A DNA stretch of 16,276 nucleotides from the NCBI GenBank assembly GCA_003536295.1, contig DPZQ01000104.1, positions 1-16,276 on the forward strand. Direction: 5' to 3'. Both the position numbers and the translations under genes were made by a program. Shown here piece by piece: positions 7,180-14,642 of this stretch (the stretch's first letter is position 1; each line of letters begins with the position of its first letter). The notes below the pieces were generated by a model. It made no database searches and was not told where the DNA came from. It was given only the letters and a program-made list of their open reading frames with translations. This stretch comes from Rhodobacter sp. (GTDB lineage Bacteria; Pseudomonadota; Alphaproteobacteria; Rhodobacterales; Rhodobacteraceae).

Positions 7180-7776
7180 ATGCAAATGCCTTTAGATTCC
7201 CCCAGCTATCTAGACGACCAGGCTCTTTTAGCGCAATTTGCCAAAGGAGATCGCGATGCGGCGCGGAATTTGACCTTGCGCTTTACCCCACGTTTGATGC
7301 GCTATGCAATCAGGATGCTGTCTGACCGCCTCGAGGCGGAAGATGTGGTGCAAGAAACTATGTTGCGGCTTTGGCACCAAGCACCCTTATGGCAAGCGGG
7401 TGGCGCTAAAATTGAGACTTGGCTGTATCAGGTGGCGTCACATCTTTGCATTGATCGCTTACGCAAACGAAAAAAAGGTTTCAGCGTAAGTCTTAACGAT
7501 ATAGATGAGCCAGGTGATGAACAGCCAACGGCCGAGGCAGGCTTGATGGAAAAAGACCGTCAAATAGCTCTTTATAAGGCTATAGACCTTTTGCCAGAAC
7601 GCCAAAGGCAGGCTATTGTTTTGCGCCATATCGAAGATTTGGGAAATGGTGAAATTGCGGTGATTATGGGCATTGGAATCGAAGCGGTTGAGAGTCTTAT
7701 AGCACGGGCCAAACGCAATTTGGCGGCCATTTTAGCCGGACGTCAAGACGAATTGATGAAAGATGAGGTGCATTAG
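7180..7776 (+). CDS. ECF sigma factor (CnrH-like type)
   Basis: Extracytoplasmic-function RNA polymerase sigma factor that would redirect polymerase to a stress regulon when released from its anti-sigma. Region 2 contains RLEAEDVVQETMLRLWHQAP and ETWLYQVASHLCIDRLRKRKK; region 4 contains LPERQRQAIVLRHIEDL and a helix-turn-helix ending in ESLIARAKRNL. There is no extra C-terminal domain. The start is uncertain: GTG 7168, ATG 7180 and ATG 7186 are in frame and none has a strong ribosome site; I favour 7180 from the usual family length. The stop abuts the next ATG directly. The neighbours, a membrane anti-sigma and a periplasmic sensor, match a CnrH-like gene order. Confidence 0.9.
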   Translation: MQMPLDSPSYLDDQALLAQFAKGDRDAARNLTLRFTPRLMRYAIRMLSDRLEAEDVVQETMLRLWHQAPLWQAGGAKIETWLYQVASHLCIDRLRKRKKGFSVSLNDIDEPGDEQPTAEAGLMEKDRQIALYKAIDLLPERQRQAIVLRHIEDLGNGEIAVIMGIGIEAVESLIARAKRNLAAILAGRQDELMKDEVH

Positions 7777-8127
7777 ATGAGAAAAGCCAATCTTGATGAT
7801 TTTTTCGCGCAAGCAAGAAGCCAACCGCCAGAAGTGTCTTTTGACTTACAATCGCGGATTTTAAGTGATGCCTTTTTGATGCAAGATCAATGGGCAAGAA
7901 AAGCTGCTCCGATTAACAGTTCTAATCTATGGTTCGACGTGGCGAAGCATTTTTTTGCTGAGCTTGGTGGCGCAATGAGTATTTCCAGCGTTTTGGCCGC
8001 TGCCCTTTCAGGCATGTGGGTTGGCTTTGCCCCCCCCGCGGCTCTTGCCGATGTTTTTCCCGCTTTTTTGACTACTCAAAAAAGCGATATTTTTGACCTT
8101 TTACCCAGCGATAATGAATTTCAATGA
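7777..8127 (+). CDS. Anti-sigma factor-like single-span membrane protein
   Basis: Predicted anti-sigma factor of 116 residues. The N-terminal cytoplasmic part carries LDDFFAQARSQPPEV and LQSRILSDAF, a pattern I associate with short proteins encoded after this type of sigma gene in Rhodobacterales. One membrane span lies at about residues 65-92 and includes GMWVGFAPP; about 25 residues remain outside and end acidic. No zinc-binding HxxxCxxC motif is present, so this is not a ZAS-type anti-sigma. ATG 7777 directly follows the sigma stop and has GAGGTG upstream, which implies translational coupling and matched dosage. It would tether the sigma factor to the inner membrane. Confidence 0.7.
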   Translation: MRKANLDDFFAQARSQPPEVSFDLQSRILSDAFLMQDQWARKAAPINSSNLWFDVAKHFFAELGGAMSISSVLAAALSGMWVGFAPPAALADVFPAFLTTQKSDIFDLLPSDNEFQ

Positions 8128-8135
8128 GGCCTGCG

Positions 8136-8624
8136 ATGACCCAGAACCAGCCCCCTTTAAGTGCGCCCGCAAAAGCTTCTTTGTCGCGATCGTTTAAGCT
8201 CGTGTTAACTTTTTCACTTGCGCTTAATGTTGCAGTAGTGGGGATATTCTTTGGTAGCTTCCTCCGCGACGGGCCCTATCGTGCAAGGGCCGCGATGGGT
8301 GATGTCAGCTTTGGTGCCTATACCCAAGCCCTTAGCCCCGAAAGTCGCCAAGCCCTGCGCCAAGCTTTTCGTGACAATAAGGCTCCAAAAGAAAATCTAC
8401 GTTTTCCTTTTGAAAGTGTAGTTGCCGCATTGCGGGCAGAACCTTTTGATCCTTCTGCTTTTGCGTCTTTACTTGAAGAACAAGCCAAAATCACCGCACG
8501 TCGTTATGATATGGGGCAGACGTTGTTTAATGCCCATATAAGCGACCTTTCCAAAACGGAAAGACAGGCTTTTGCTAACCGCTTAGAAAGTATGGCTAAG
8601 CGTGCTAAAATACGCCGCGATTAA
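8136..8624 (+). CDS. CnrX-like periplasmic sensor (Metal_resist-type)
   Basis: Membrane-anchored protein of 162 residues with one N-terminal span (about 21-42) and a helical periplasmic domain. SFGAYTQALSPESRQALRQAF is a hallmark stretch of the CnrX/ZraP-like heavy-metal-sensor family. In Cnr systems such a domain holds the anti-sigma in check until metal binds. Here the soluble part has one His and no Cys, so the known metal ligands of CnrX seem absent; the signal may be something other than Ni/Co. I chose ATG 8136, preceded by TGAGG; an ATG at 8124 overlaps the anti-sigma stop as ATGA but has no ribosome site. It is the last gene of the cassette. Confidence 0.78.
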   Translation: MTQNQPPLSAPAKASLSRSFKLVLTFSLALNVAVVGIFFGSFLRDGPYRARAAMGDVSFGAYTQALSPESRQALRQAFRDNKAPKENLRFPFESVVAALRAEPFDPSAFASLLEEQAKITARRYDMGQTLFNAHISDLSKTERQAFANRLESMAKRAKIRRD

Positions 8625-8643
8625 TCCGCAGATTTCCTGATTG

Positions 8644-8653
8644 AAACATGTTT
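8644..8653. repeat. Short palindrome AAACATGTTT
   Basis: A 10-base perfect palindrome 20 bases after the sensor gene stop. No T-run follows, so it is not a terminator by itself. It may be chance. The rest of 8625-8792 is A+T rich, with no assignable promoter. Confidence 0.25.
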
Positions 8654-8792
8654 AAAATCCGCCATCTCTATCCCGTTTGATGCCACTTTAATTAAAATTT
8701 TAGGTTCAAAGTTAAGATATCCTTTCCAAAGGTAAATAAATCGTTCTAGTTAAGCATGCCTTGCCGTTTTTGCACGGCAGATTGGTGGGAAA

Positions 8793-9083
8793 ATGGCGCA
8801 GTCTGTGGATCAAGCACAAATTTTGGGCCTGCAAGCCCTGACCTTTATCACCAGCGACGAGGCACTTTTGTCCGTTTTCCTAGCTGCAAGTGGCGCATCA
8901 GGGGGAGATCTGGCCCAAGGAGCGCGCAGCCCAGTTTTTTTGGCTGCGGTGTTAGATTTTTTACTGCTAGAAGATGCGACGGTCATCGCATTTTGTGATA
9001 CCCAAAACCTGCCTTATGATGCGCTGATACGCGCAAGGTTGGCTTTGCCGGGCAGCGGTGCAGATGATCATTCTGACTTTTAA
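8793..9083 (+). CDS. DUF3572 family protein
   Basis: Small soluble protein of 96 residues from a family known mainly in alphaproteobacteria; its function is unknown. The family blocks are clear: ILGLQALTFITSDEALLSVFL, ASGGDLAQGA, SPVFLAAVLDFLLLEDATVIAF and LPYDALIRARLALPG. There is no signal peptide or membrane span. The ATG at 8793 follows GGTGGGA. A 6-base hairpin (TGCCGT/ACGGCA, 8762-8779) stands just before the ribosome site. The HAD gene starts 24 bases after its stop, so the two probably form an operon. Confidence 0.85.
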   Translation: MAQSVDQAQILGLQALTFITSDEALLSVFLAASGASGGDLAQGARSPVFLAAVLDFLLLEDATVIAFCDTQNLPYDALIRARLALPGSGADDHSDF

Positions 9084-9107
9084 GTAAGCAACAGCCAAGG
9101 AAACCAT

Positions 9108-9806
9108 ATGCGCGCGACTATTCAAGGACTATTGTTCGATAAAGACGGGACACTGTTTGATTTTGCGCAAAGCTGGGGCCAATGTATGGTCAGTATTTTA
9201 GGTTCTTTGGCCCCAGATGCCGAGCAACAACAGCATTTGGGCCAAGTTGTGGGCTTTAATCTGGGGCAGATGCGATTTGCGCGCGATAGCCTGTTTATCG
9301 GGGGTACGGTGGCCGAAACCGCGGCTGTTCTGGCCCAGAATCTGCCCAATCACTCACAGGCGACTATAATTGCCCTGATCCGCTCTTACACATTGCAGAG
9401 TGAAATGGTGCCTGTGGTTGCACTTGTGCCTTTGATGCAAAAATTTAAAACCAAAGGGCTTAAGCTTGGCATTGCCACCAATGACAACCATGATGCCGCG
9501 CGCGCGCATTTGGACGCGCACGGGCTTTTGCCCTATTTCGATTTCATCGCCGGTGCAGATTCGGGTTTTGGTGCCAAACCTGAGGCTGGGATGCTGGATG
9601 CCTTTTCTGATCAAATGGGGCTTGCGCCAAAACATGTTGCAATGGTGGGCGACAGTCGCCATGACCTATTGGCTGGGCGCGCAGCAGGAATGGTGACGGT
9701 GGGGGTTTTGACTGGCATTGCCACGAAAAGTGATTTGGCCGATTTGGCTGATGTTGTCTTAACCAATATTGGAGATTTACCTGATTGGTTGGCCCAGAGG
9801 GTTTGA
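9108..9806 (+). CDS. HAD hydrolase, phosphoglycolate phosphatase-like
   Basis: Cytoplasmic haloacid-dehalogenase phosphatase, 232 residues. Motif I is FDKDGTLFDF with nucleophile Asp11 and general acid Asp13; motif II Thr124 is in GIATND; motif III Lys157 is in GAKPEAG; motif IV is GDSRHD with Asp182 and Asp186. The helical cap between motifs I and II marks subfamily IA, as in Gph, which hydrolyses 2-phosphoglycolate. Substrate cannot be fixed from sequence; other small phosphoesters are possible. ATG 9108 is preceded by AAGGAAA. It follows the DUF3572 gene closely and precedes the methyltransferase gene by 98 bases that hold two dyads. Confidence 0.88.
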   Translation: MRATIQGLLFDKDGTLFDFAQSWGQCMVSILGSLAPDAEQQQHLGQVVGFNLGQMRFARDSLFIGGTVAETAAVLAQNLPNHSQATIIALIRSYTLQSEMVPVVALVPLMQKFKTKGLKLGIATNDNHDAARAHLDAHGLLPYFDFIAGADSGFGAKPEAGMLDAFSDQMGLAPKHVAMVGDSRHDLLAGRAAGMVTVGVLTGIATKSDLADLADVVLTNIGDLPDWLAQRV

Positions 9807-9826
9807 ATAGATGCAAAATGACAAAA

Positions 9827-9844
9827 CCGACATAAACTTGTCGG
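9827..9844. promoter_or_regulatory. Inverted repeat CCGACA/TGTCGG
   Basis: Perfect 6-base arms flank a 6-base loop, 20 bases after the HAD stop. Rightward it is followed by AAAAATTTTA, a poor terminator tail. It could be a weak terminator, an operator for the mttB-like gene, or both. TTGTCG at 9838-9843 overlaps the right arm and could be a -35 with a weak -10 near 9863. Confidence 0.4.
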
Positions 9845-9867
9845 AAAAATTTTATCCCTTCGTACTA

Positions 9868-9886
9868 AAGTAAAGCATTCTTACTT
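9868..9886. promoter_or_regulatory. Inverted repeat AAGTAA/TTACTT before mttB-like gene
   Basis: AAGTAA and TTACTT flank a 7-base spacer and end 8 bases before the GGGGGA ribosome site of the downstream gene. The position suits an operator near the start point, or a weak leader hairpin. Confidence 0.35.
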
Positions 9887-9904
9887 CAATTCACGGGGGA
9901 CATA

Positions 9905-11461
9905 ATGGGCGACGACCAAAACCGCAAACGCCGTTCGGGTGGACGCGCAGGCCACAAAGACCGGGCTGGAACGGCTGCTATTGACCAAATGCCCTGGCGC
10001 ATCCCCCTAAATCCCGACCGCCCAACTGAGCCCCTAGACGCCGACGGGGTTGCGGCTATTCACAAAGGGGCTATGCGGATTTTATCCGACATCGGTATTG
10101 AGTTTTTAAATCCTGAAGCTCTGGCATTCTTGGCCCAAGCGGGTTGCAAAGTCAGCGACACGAATGTGCGCATGGACGAAGAATTTGTCATGGAAATGCT
10201 GGGTCATGCGCCTGAAAGCTTTACCATCACGCCGCGCAACCCAGATCACAAGGTGATCATGGGGGGTAAATATATGACCTTTTCTAGCGTTGCCTCACCA
10301 CCCAATGTGTGGGATTTGACACGGGGTAAACGTTCGGGTGATTTTGCCGCTTTTCAGGAATTCGTGAAACTTTCCCAATATTTTAACTGTATTCACTATA
10401 TGGGCGGTTATCCGGTTGAGCCTGTGGATATTCACGCCTCGATCAGGCATTTGGACTGTTTGCAAGATATGCTCATCAATGGCGATAAGGTGGTGCATGC
10501 CTATTCGCTCGGGGCCGAGCGTGTCGAAGATGTCATGGAAATGACCCGCCTTGCTGCAGGTCTAAGCCATGCGGAATTTGACGCCACGCCGCGTATGTAC
10601 ACCAATATCAACTCGGTCTCGCCGCTTAAACATGATTATCCGATGCTGGACGGTGCGATGCGCTTGGCGCGGCGCGGCCAACCTGTGATCGTGACCCCCT
10701 TTACGCTGGCAGGTGCAATGGCCCCTGTGACAATGGCGGGTGCCGTCGCGCTGTCGATTGCCGAAGGATTGGCCGCAATCGCGCTTTTGCAATATATGAA
10801 TCCTGGATGCCCCGTGGCTTTGGGGACCTTTACCTCAAACGTCGATATGAAATCTGGCGCCCCTGCTTTTGGTACGCCTGAATATATGCGCGCCACGCAA
10901 ATGACAGGGCAGATGGCACGGTTTTATAAACTGCCTTTGCGCTCATCTGGCTCTTGTGCGGCGAATGTGCCTGATGGGCAGGCGATGTGGGAAACCTCAA
11001 ACGCGCTTTGGGCGGCGGTGCAGTCTGGTACCAATGTAGTCTATCATGCGGCAGGTTGGCTTGAGGGCGGGCTGATCGCCAGCCCCGAGAAATTTGTTAT
11101 GGACTGCGAGATTTTGCAAATGATCCAGCGTTATTTCGAAACAGCTACCTATGGCACCAGCCCCGACGATATCGCCTTTGACGCTATTGCCGAGGTGGGC
11201 GCGGGCGGCCATTTCTTTGGTTGCCAACATACTCAAGACCGCTACGCCACTGCCTTTTATAGCCCGATCGCATCGGATTGGCGCAATTATGAGGCATGGG
11301 AAGCCGACGGTGCCATTTCCACCGTCGAGCGTGCGCACCGTATTTATAAAGACATCCTAAACGATTTTGTCCCCCCTAAAATGGACGACAAAGATCGCGG
11401 CGCGTTGGAAGAATTCGTCCTTAAACGCAAAGCTGAAGGTGGCGCGCCTACGGATTATTAG
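9905..11461 (+). CDS. MttB-family corrinoid methyltransferase, non-pyrrolysine
   Basis: Cytoplasmic TIM-barrel protein of the trimethylamine methyltransferase family, 518 residues. Characterised non-pyrrolysine members demethylate quaternary amines such as glycine betaine by passing a methyl group to a corrinoid protein. The basic, Gly/Arg-rich start (RRSGGRAGHKDRAG) followed by AAIDQMPWRIPLNPDRPTEP and GAMRILSDIGIEFLNPEAL is what I expect of roseobacter homologues. No in-frame TAG occurs before the terminal one, so pyrrolysine is not used. No corrinoid protein or reductive activase is encoded nearby, so partners must lie elsewhere; the substrate is unknown. ATG 9905 follows a GGGGGA site. 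The stop is 4 bases from the convergent thyX stop. Confidence 0.9.
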   Translation: MGDDQNRKRRSGGRAGHKDRAGTAAIDQMPWRIPLNPDRPTEPLDADGVAAIHKGAMRILSDIGIEFLNPEALAFLAQAGCKVSDTNVRMDEEFVMEMLGHAPESFTITPRNPDHKVIMGGKYMTFSSVASPPNVWDLTRGKRSGDFAAFQEFVKLSQYFNCIHYMGGYPVEPVDIHASIRHLDCLQDMLINGDKVVHAYSLGAERVEDVMEMTRLAAGLSHAEFDATPRMYTNINSVSPLKHDYPMLDGAMRLARRGQPVIVTPFTLAGAMAPVTMAGAVALSIAEGLAAIALLQYMNPGCPVALGTFTSNVDMKSGAPAFGTPEYMRATQMTGQMARFYKLPLRSSGSCAANVPDGQAMWETSNALWAAVQSGTNVVYHAAGWLEGGLIASPEKFVMDCEILQMIQRYFETATYGTSPDDIAFDAIAEVGAGGHFFGCQHTQDRYATAFYSPIASDWRNYEAWEADGAISTVERAHRIYKDILNDFVPPKMDDKDRGALEEFVLKRKAEGGAPTDY

Positions 11462-11465
11462 GGGG

Positions 11466-12371
11466 TTACTTCAGCGCCTCTTCAAACTCGCGCCACTCGC
11501 CCTTGCTCATCCCAGAGGTTTCTTGCGTGACAACCTCACCCGCAAGTTTGCGTTTAATCACGGCCAGCGCCTTGCCCGATAGGGTCACGCCGCCCATGCG
11601 GTAATCTTCAAACGCGGCAAAGGCGTGGGGCACCCAGTCGCGCACGCAAGCGGCTATAGCGTCGGCATAAACGCGGATTTCATATTGCGCATGGGCATCG
11701 GCACGAAGACGCAAAAAGTGAAACAGATTGTGTAGGTCAATTTTCCAATACCATTGGGTATAGGTGTTCATTGGCAGGTTCATACGCGCCAATTCGCGGG
11801 CTAGGCCCTGCTGCCCTTCTTGGTTGAGCATGGATTCATAATTATCAAAAGCGCGGCCTGCATCAGATTTCAGCATCTCGAGCACACGGGCGGCTTCTGC
11901 ACCTTGCAGCGCCTCGCCGCGCCCTTGGTTGTTGACCACCGATTGCGCGGCCAGTTGGTCGGGCTCAGGAATATAAAACTCGCGGTCTAAGATCGAATAG
12001 CGGGCGGAATATTCATTCACATTGGCGGTGCGGTGGCGGATCCATTGGCGCGCGACAAAGACGGGCAATTTAACATGCAGCTTAACCTCGCACATTTCAA
12101 ACGGGGTCGAGTGCCAGTGGCGCATTAAATAACGAATAAGACCTTCATCATTTTGTACATGTTTGGTGCCCGCACCGTAGCTTACGCGTGCTGCCTGCAC
12201 GATCGCATCATCATTGCCCATATAATCAATCACCCGTACAAATCCGTGGTCTAACACTTCGTGGGCGTTATAAAGATGGCTTTCCATCCCTTCTGACACG
12301 GCGCGCAGGGTCATTTTTACGCCTTGGCGGGCCTCCGCAATTTGGGCGCGTTGATCTTGGGTCAGGGGCAT
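11466..12371 (-). CDS. thyX: Flavin-dependent thymidylate synthase
   Basis: Makes dTMP from dUMP using methylene-tetrahydrofolate, FAD and NADPH, leaving tetrahydrofolate; works as a tetramer in the cytoplasm. The ThyX signature RHR-x7-S is intact at residues 112-122 (RHRTANVNEYS). Upstream lies GTKHVQNDEGLIRYLMRHWH and the FEMCEVKLHVKLPVFVARQW stretch. At 301 residues it is complete and has alphaproteobacterial length. ATG 12371 has a GAAAGG site eight bases upstream. A 12-base palindrome at 12403-12414 lies at promoter distance. A classical ThyA is not seen in the window. It is convergent with the MttB-like gene and divergent from the glyoxalase gene. Confidence 0.97.
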   Translation of the reverse strand: MPLTQDQRAQIAEARQGVKMTLRAVSEGMESHLYNAHEVLDHGFVRVIDYMGNDDAIVQAARVSYGAGTKHVQNDEGLIRYLMRHWHSTPFEMCEVKLHVKLPVFVARQWIRHRTANVNEYSARYSILDREFYIPEPDQLAAQSVVNNQGRGEALQGAEAARVLEMLKSDAGRAFDNYESMLNQEGQQGLARELARMNLPMNTYTQWYWKIDLHNLFHFLRLRADAHAQYEIRVYADAIAACVRDWVPHAFAAFEDYRMGGVTLSGKALAVIKRKLAGEVVTQETSGMSKGEWREFEEALK

Positions 12372-12402
12372 GGCTTCAGCCTTTCAAACTTGAGTCGCTG
12401 AT

Positions 12403-12414
12403 ACTATATATAGT
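12403..12414. promoter_or_regulatory. Palindrome in thyX promoter region
   Basis: ACTATATATAGT is a perfect palindrome about 32-43 bases before the thyX ATG. It contains possible leftward -10 hexamers (TATATA, or TATAGT with a weak TTTACC -35 18 bases away). It may simply be the -10 region, or an operator over it. Confidence 0.35.
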
Positions 12415-12495
12415 CAGGTGCCTTCGGGTAAACCGCTATAATATGGGGCGGTTATGCAATTGGGGTGAAATGGCGCTTAATCTTGCCCGCTTTTA

Positions 12496-12524
12496 TGCTA
12501 TAATATTCCGAAATAGGAGGAAAT
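12496..12524 (+). promoter_or_regulatory. Extended -10 promoter and ribosome site of glyoxalase gene
   Basis: TGCTATAAT at 12496-12504 is an extended -10 with no good -35 partner. A start near 12511 would give a leader of about 14 bases. AGGAGG at 12515-12520 is a full Shine-Dalgarno, four bases before ATG 12525, and fixes that start. Confidence 0.6.
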
Positions 12525-12953
12525 ATGACTATTCGTTATTTACACACAATGGTGCGCGTATTGAATCTTGAGACGTCGATGGCTTTTTATGCCCTGCTTG
12601 GTTTAAAAGAAACCCGCCGCTATGATGATGAAAAAGGCCGCTTTTCTTTGATTTTCATGACGCCCCCTGATCAGCCTGATTGTCATGTTGAGCTGACCTA
12701 TAATTGGGACGGCGACACGGGCCTGCCGTCAGACGGCCGCCATTTCGGCCATTTGGCCTTTGCTGTGGATAATATCTATGAAACCTGTGCGCATTTGCAA
12801 ACGCACGGCGTGCTGATCAACCGCCCGCCCCGCGACGGGCGCATGGCCTTTGTGCGTAGCCCCGACAATATTTCAGTTGAGCTGTTGCAAGCCGGCGAAA
12901 GCCTAGCCCCCGCTGAGCCTTGGGCCAGCATGGACAACACGGGTCACTGGTAA
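12525..12953 (+). CDS. gloA: Lactoylglutathione lyase (glyoxalase I)
   Basis: Converts the hemithioacetal of methylglyoxal and glutathione to S-lactoylglutathione in the cytoplasm. The product has 142 residues and the two-module VOC fold. The four metal ligands are present: His7 (YLHTMVRV), Glu56 (HVELTYNW), His76 (FGHLAFAV) and Glu119 (SVELLQ). This is the short form expected of Ni/Co-type bacterial enzymes. After the last ligand comes a Pro/Ala-rich tail ending DNTGHW. The start is fixed by the AGGAGG site. It is divergent from thyX and convergent with ribD, with 37 bases between the stops and no obvious terminator. Confidence 0.93.
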   Translation: MTIRYLHTMVRVLNLETSMAFYALLGLKETRRYDDEKGRFSLIFMTPPDQPDCHVELTYNWDGDTGLPSDGRHFGHLAFAVDNIYETCAHLQTHGVLINRPPRDGRMAFVRSPDNISVELLQAGESLAPAEPWASMDNTGHW

Positions 12954-12990
12954 GTTTTGAAATAAATCCTCGGGACATGCAATGGAGCAG

Positions 12991-14088
12991 TCACAAGGCT
13001 GGAGCAGACCAAACACTCATCACATCAGGGCCTAGCACCTCTTGTCGTATCAGCGAAAAGCGCGGGGCTTGGCTCAACGCTGATAGGTGCAGTGACCCGA
13101 ATGAGGCTTGGCTGTCTGACCCAAACAAAATTCCTGCGTTAAAACAGACGATTTGATCAACTAATCCCGCCGCCACCAAAGCCGATGCGAGGCGTGGGCC
13201 CCCTTCGCATAAGATGCGTGTCAGACCCAATTGGGCTAGTTTCGCTAATGCCAAGCGCAAATCAATTCGCCCATCGACACTGTTGCATGCCAATAGGCGC
13301 ACGCCGTCCCGTTCCCAAGCTTTGAGTGCCTCTTCTGGAGCCGAATGGCTGTGCAAAAGCCAAACCGGCGCCAACGAGGAAGCGCTTTGCCCTAATCGGC
13401 TGCCCACGGGCAGGCTAAGCATCGGGTCTATGATAAGACGCAAGGGCTGAGTGAGGACGCCCATATCCCGCACTTGCAAATCAGGGTTATCGATGCGCGC
13501 TGTTCCTGCACCAACCAAAACCGCATCATGCGAAAGACGCAGTCCATGCACATGGCGGCGCGCCTGGAACCCCGTGATCCAGCGGCTTTCGCCCGAAGCA
13601 AGCGCTGCACGCCCGTCAAGGCTTTGTGCCATTTTTAAGGTCACGAACGGTAGCCCTTGGGTCACGCGTTTCAAAAAGCCAGCATGATCTTGACGCGCTT
13701 GATCGGACAGGACATTTTGGTTGACCAAAATACCCGCTTTTTGCAACATCGCATGGCCTTTGCCCGCCACCCGTGGGTCAGGGTCGGTCAGGGCAGTGAC
13801 CACGCGCGCCACTCCCGCGGATATAAGCGACAAAGCACAGGGCGGGGTTTGTCCGACATGGGCGCATGGCTCAAGCGTTACATAGGCAACGGCCCCACGT
13901 GCATTTTCGCCCGCTGCACTTAGAGCAAGGGTCTCGGCATGGGGGCGGCCCGTGCTTTGTGTCATACCGCGCGCGATGATGCGCCCCTCTTTCACCAAGA
14001 CGCAGCCCACCGCTGGATTGGGCCAGACCCGCCCTAATTGACGCCGCCCCAAGGCCAAGGCATGGCGCATGTGGTCGGCGTCTGTCAC
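12991..14088 (-). CDS. ribD: Riboflavin biosynthesis protein RibD
   Basis: Bifunctional enzyme for steps two and three of riboflavin synthesis: deamination of diaminohydroxyphosphoribosylaminopyrimidine, then NADPH-dependent reduction of the ribosyl side chain. The N-terminal deaminase has the zinc motif His50-Ala-Glu52 with Cys75 and Cys84 (LEPCAHVGQTPPC). The reductase domain starts near residue 145, with FVTLKMAQSLDGRAAL and GESRWITG, and holds ILCEGGPRLASALV. The length of 365 is normal. It begins with GTG at 14088, overlapping the nrdR stop as GTGA, so translation is coupled. The usual next rib genes are absent: a convergent glyoxalase gene follows. Confidence 0.96.
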   Translation of the reverse strand: MTDADHMRHALALGRRQLGRVWPNPAVGCVLVKEGRIIARGMTQSTGRPHAETLALSAAGENARGAVAYVTLEPCAHVGQTPPCALSLISAGVARVVTALTDPDPRVAGKGHAMLQKAGILVNQNVLSDQARQDHAGFLKRVTQGLPFVTLKMAQSLDGRAALASGESRWITGFQARRHVHGLRLSHDAVLVGAGTARIDNPDLQVRDMGVLTQPLRLIIDPMLSLPVGSRLGQSASSLAPVWLLHSHSAPEEALKAWERDGVRLLACNSVDGRIDLRLALAKLAQLGLTRILCEGGPRLASALVAAGLVDQIVCFNAGILFGSDSQASFGSLHLSALSQAPRFSLIRQEVLGPDVMSVWSAPAL

Positions 14089-14552
14089 TCTTCTGTCAGA
14101 TGTGAGGGCCGCAACTCCGAAACGAATTTGTCGAAATCATCGGCCGCTTGGAAATTCTTATAGACCGAGGCAAAGCGTACATAAGCGACAGTATCAATAC
14201 GTGCCAAGGTTTCCATGACAATATCGCCAATTGTGCGCGAGGCAATGTCCGTATCGCCCAAAGACTCAAGTCGGCGTACGATACCGGAGATCATTTGATC
14301 AATCCGCTCTGGCTCGATCGGGCGTTTTTGTATGGAAATGCGAATGGCTCGTTCCAATTTGCTTCGATCGAAATCTTCGCGTTTTCCAGATGATTTTATC
14401 ACAACCAAATCGCGTAGCTGTACGCGCTCATAGGTGGTGAATCGCCCACCACAGGCTGAACAAAACCTCCGCCTACGGATAGAGACGTGATCTTCTGCTG
14501 GGCGACTGTCTTTTACTTGAGTATCAATATTACCGCAAAATGGGCAGCGCAT
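14085..14552 (-). CDS. nrdR: Transcriptional repressor NrdR
   Basis: Nucleotide-sensing repressor of ribonucleotide reductase genes; it binds ATP/dATP through an ATP-cone and DNA through an N-terminal zinc ribbon. The ribbon uses Cys3, Cys6, Cys31 and Cys34 around DSRPAEDHVSIRRRRF. The ATP-cone spans about residues 48-139, with KSSGKREDFDRSKLERAI and a conserved YVRFASVYKNF. At 155 residues it is full length. ATG 14552 is preceded by AGGGGGA, which also lies in a stable hairpin (14559-14585). The gene overlaps ribD by four bases and lies 167 bases after rpoD on the same strand. No NrdR-box pair was recognised in the window. Confidence 0.97.
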   Translation of the reverse strand: MRCPFCGNIDTQVKDSRPAEDHVSIRRRRFCSACGGRFTTYERVQLRDLVVIKSSGKREDFDRSKLERAIRISIQKRPIEPERIDQMISGIVRRLESLGDTDIASRTIGDIVMETLARIDTVAYVRFASVYKNFQAADDFDKFVSELRPSHLTEE

Positions 14553-14558
14553 TGCAGT

Positions 14559-14618
14559 CCCCCTATCGTTTCAAGATATAGGGGGTAGCCCCCCAATTAA
14601 CAGGAACTATAGGGGTAA
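14559..14618 (-). promoter_or_regulatory. nrdR leader with competing hairpins
   Basis: On the transcribed strand CCCCCTAT (14585-14578) pairs exactly with ATAGGGGG (14566-14559), which contains the nrdR Shine-Dalgarno. The same C-run can instead pair with the adjacent G-run GGGGGG (14593-14588) in a tight hairpin with loop CTA, freeing the ribosome site. A second CCCCTAT farther upstream (about 14617-14611) could also mask the site. The arrangement resembles a translational switch; no ligand-binding core was recognised. Confidence 0.45.
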
Positions 14619-14642
14619 CATACAGAGGTTGGGTAGTATTTT

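Noticed and set aside
9905..11461. Pyrrolysine use in the MttB-like gene
   Set aside because: The frame has no internal TAG. The only TAG is the final stop, at a normal C-terminal position, five bases before the end of thyX.
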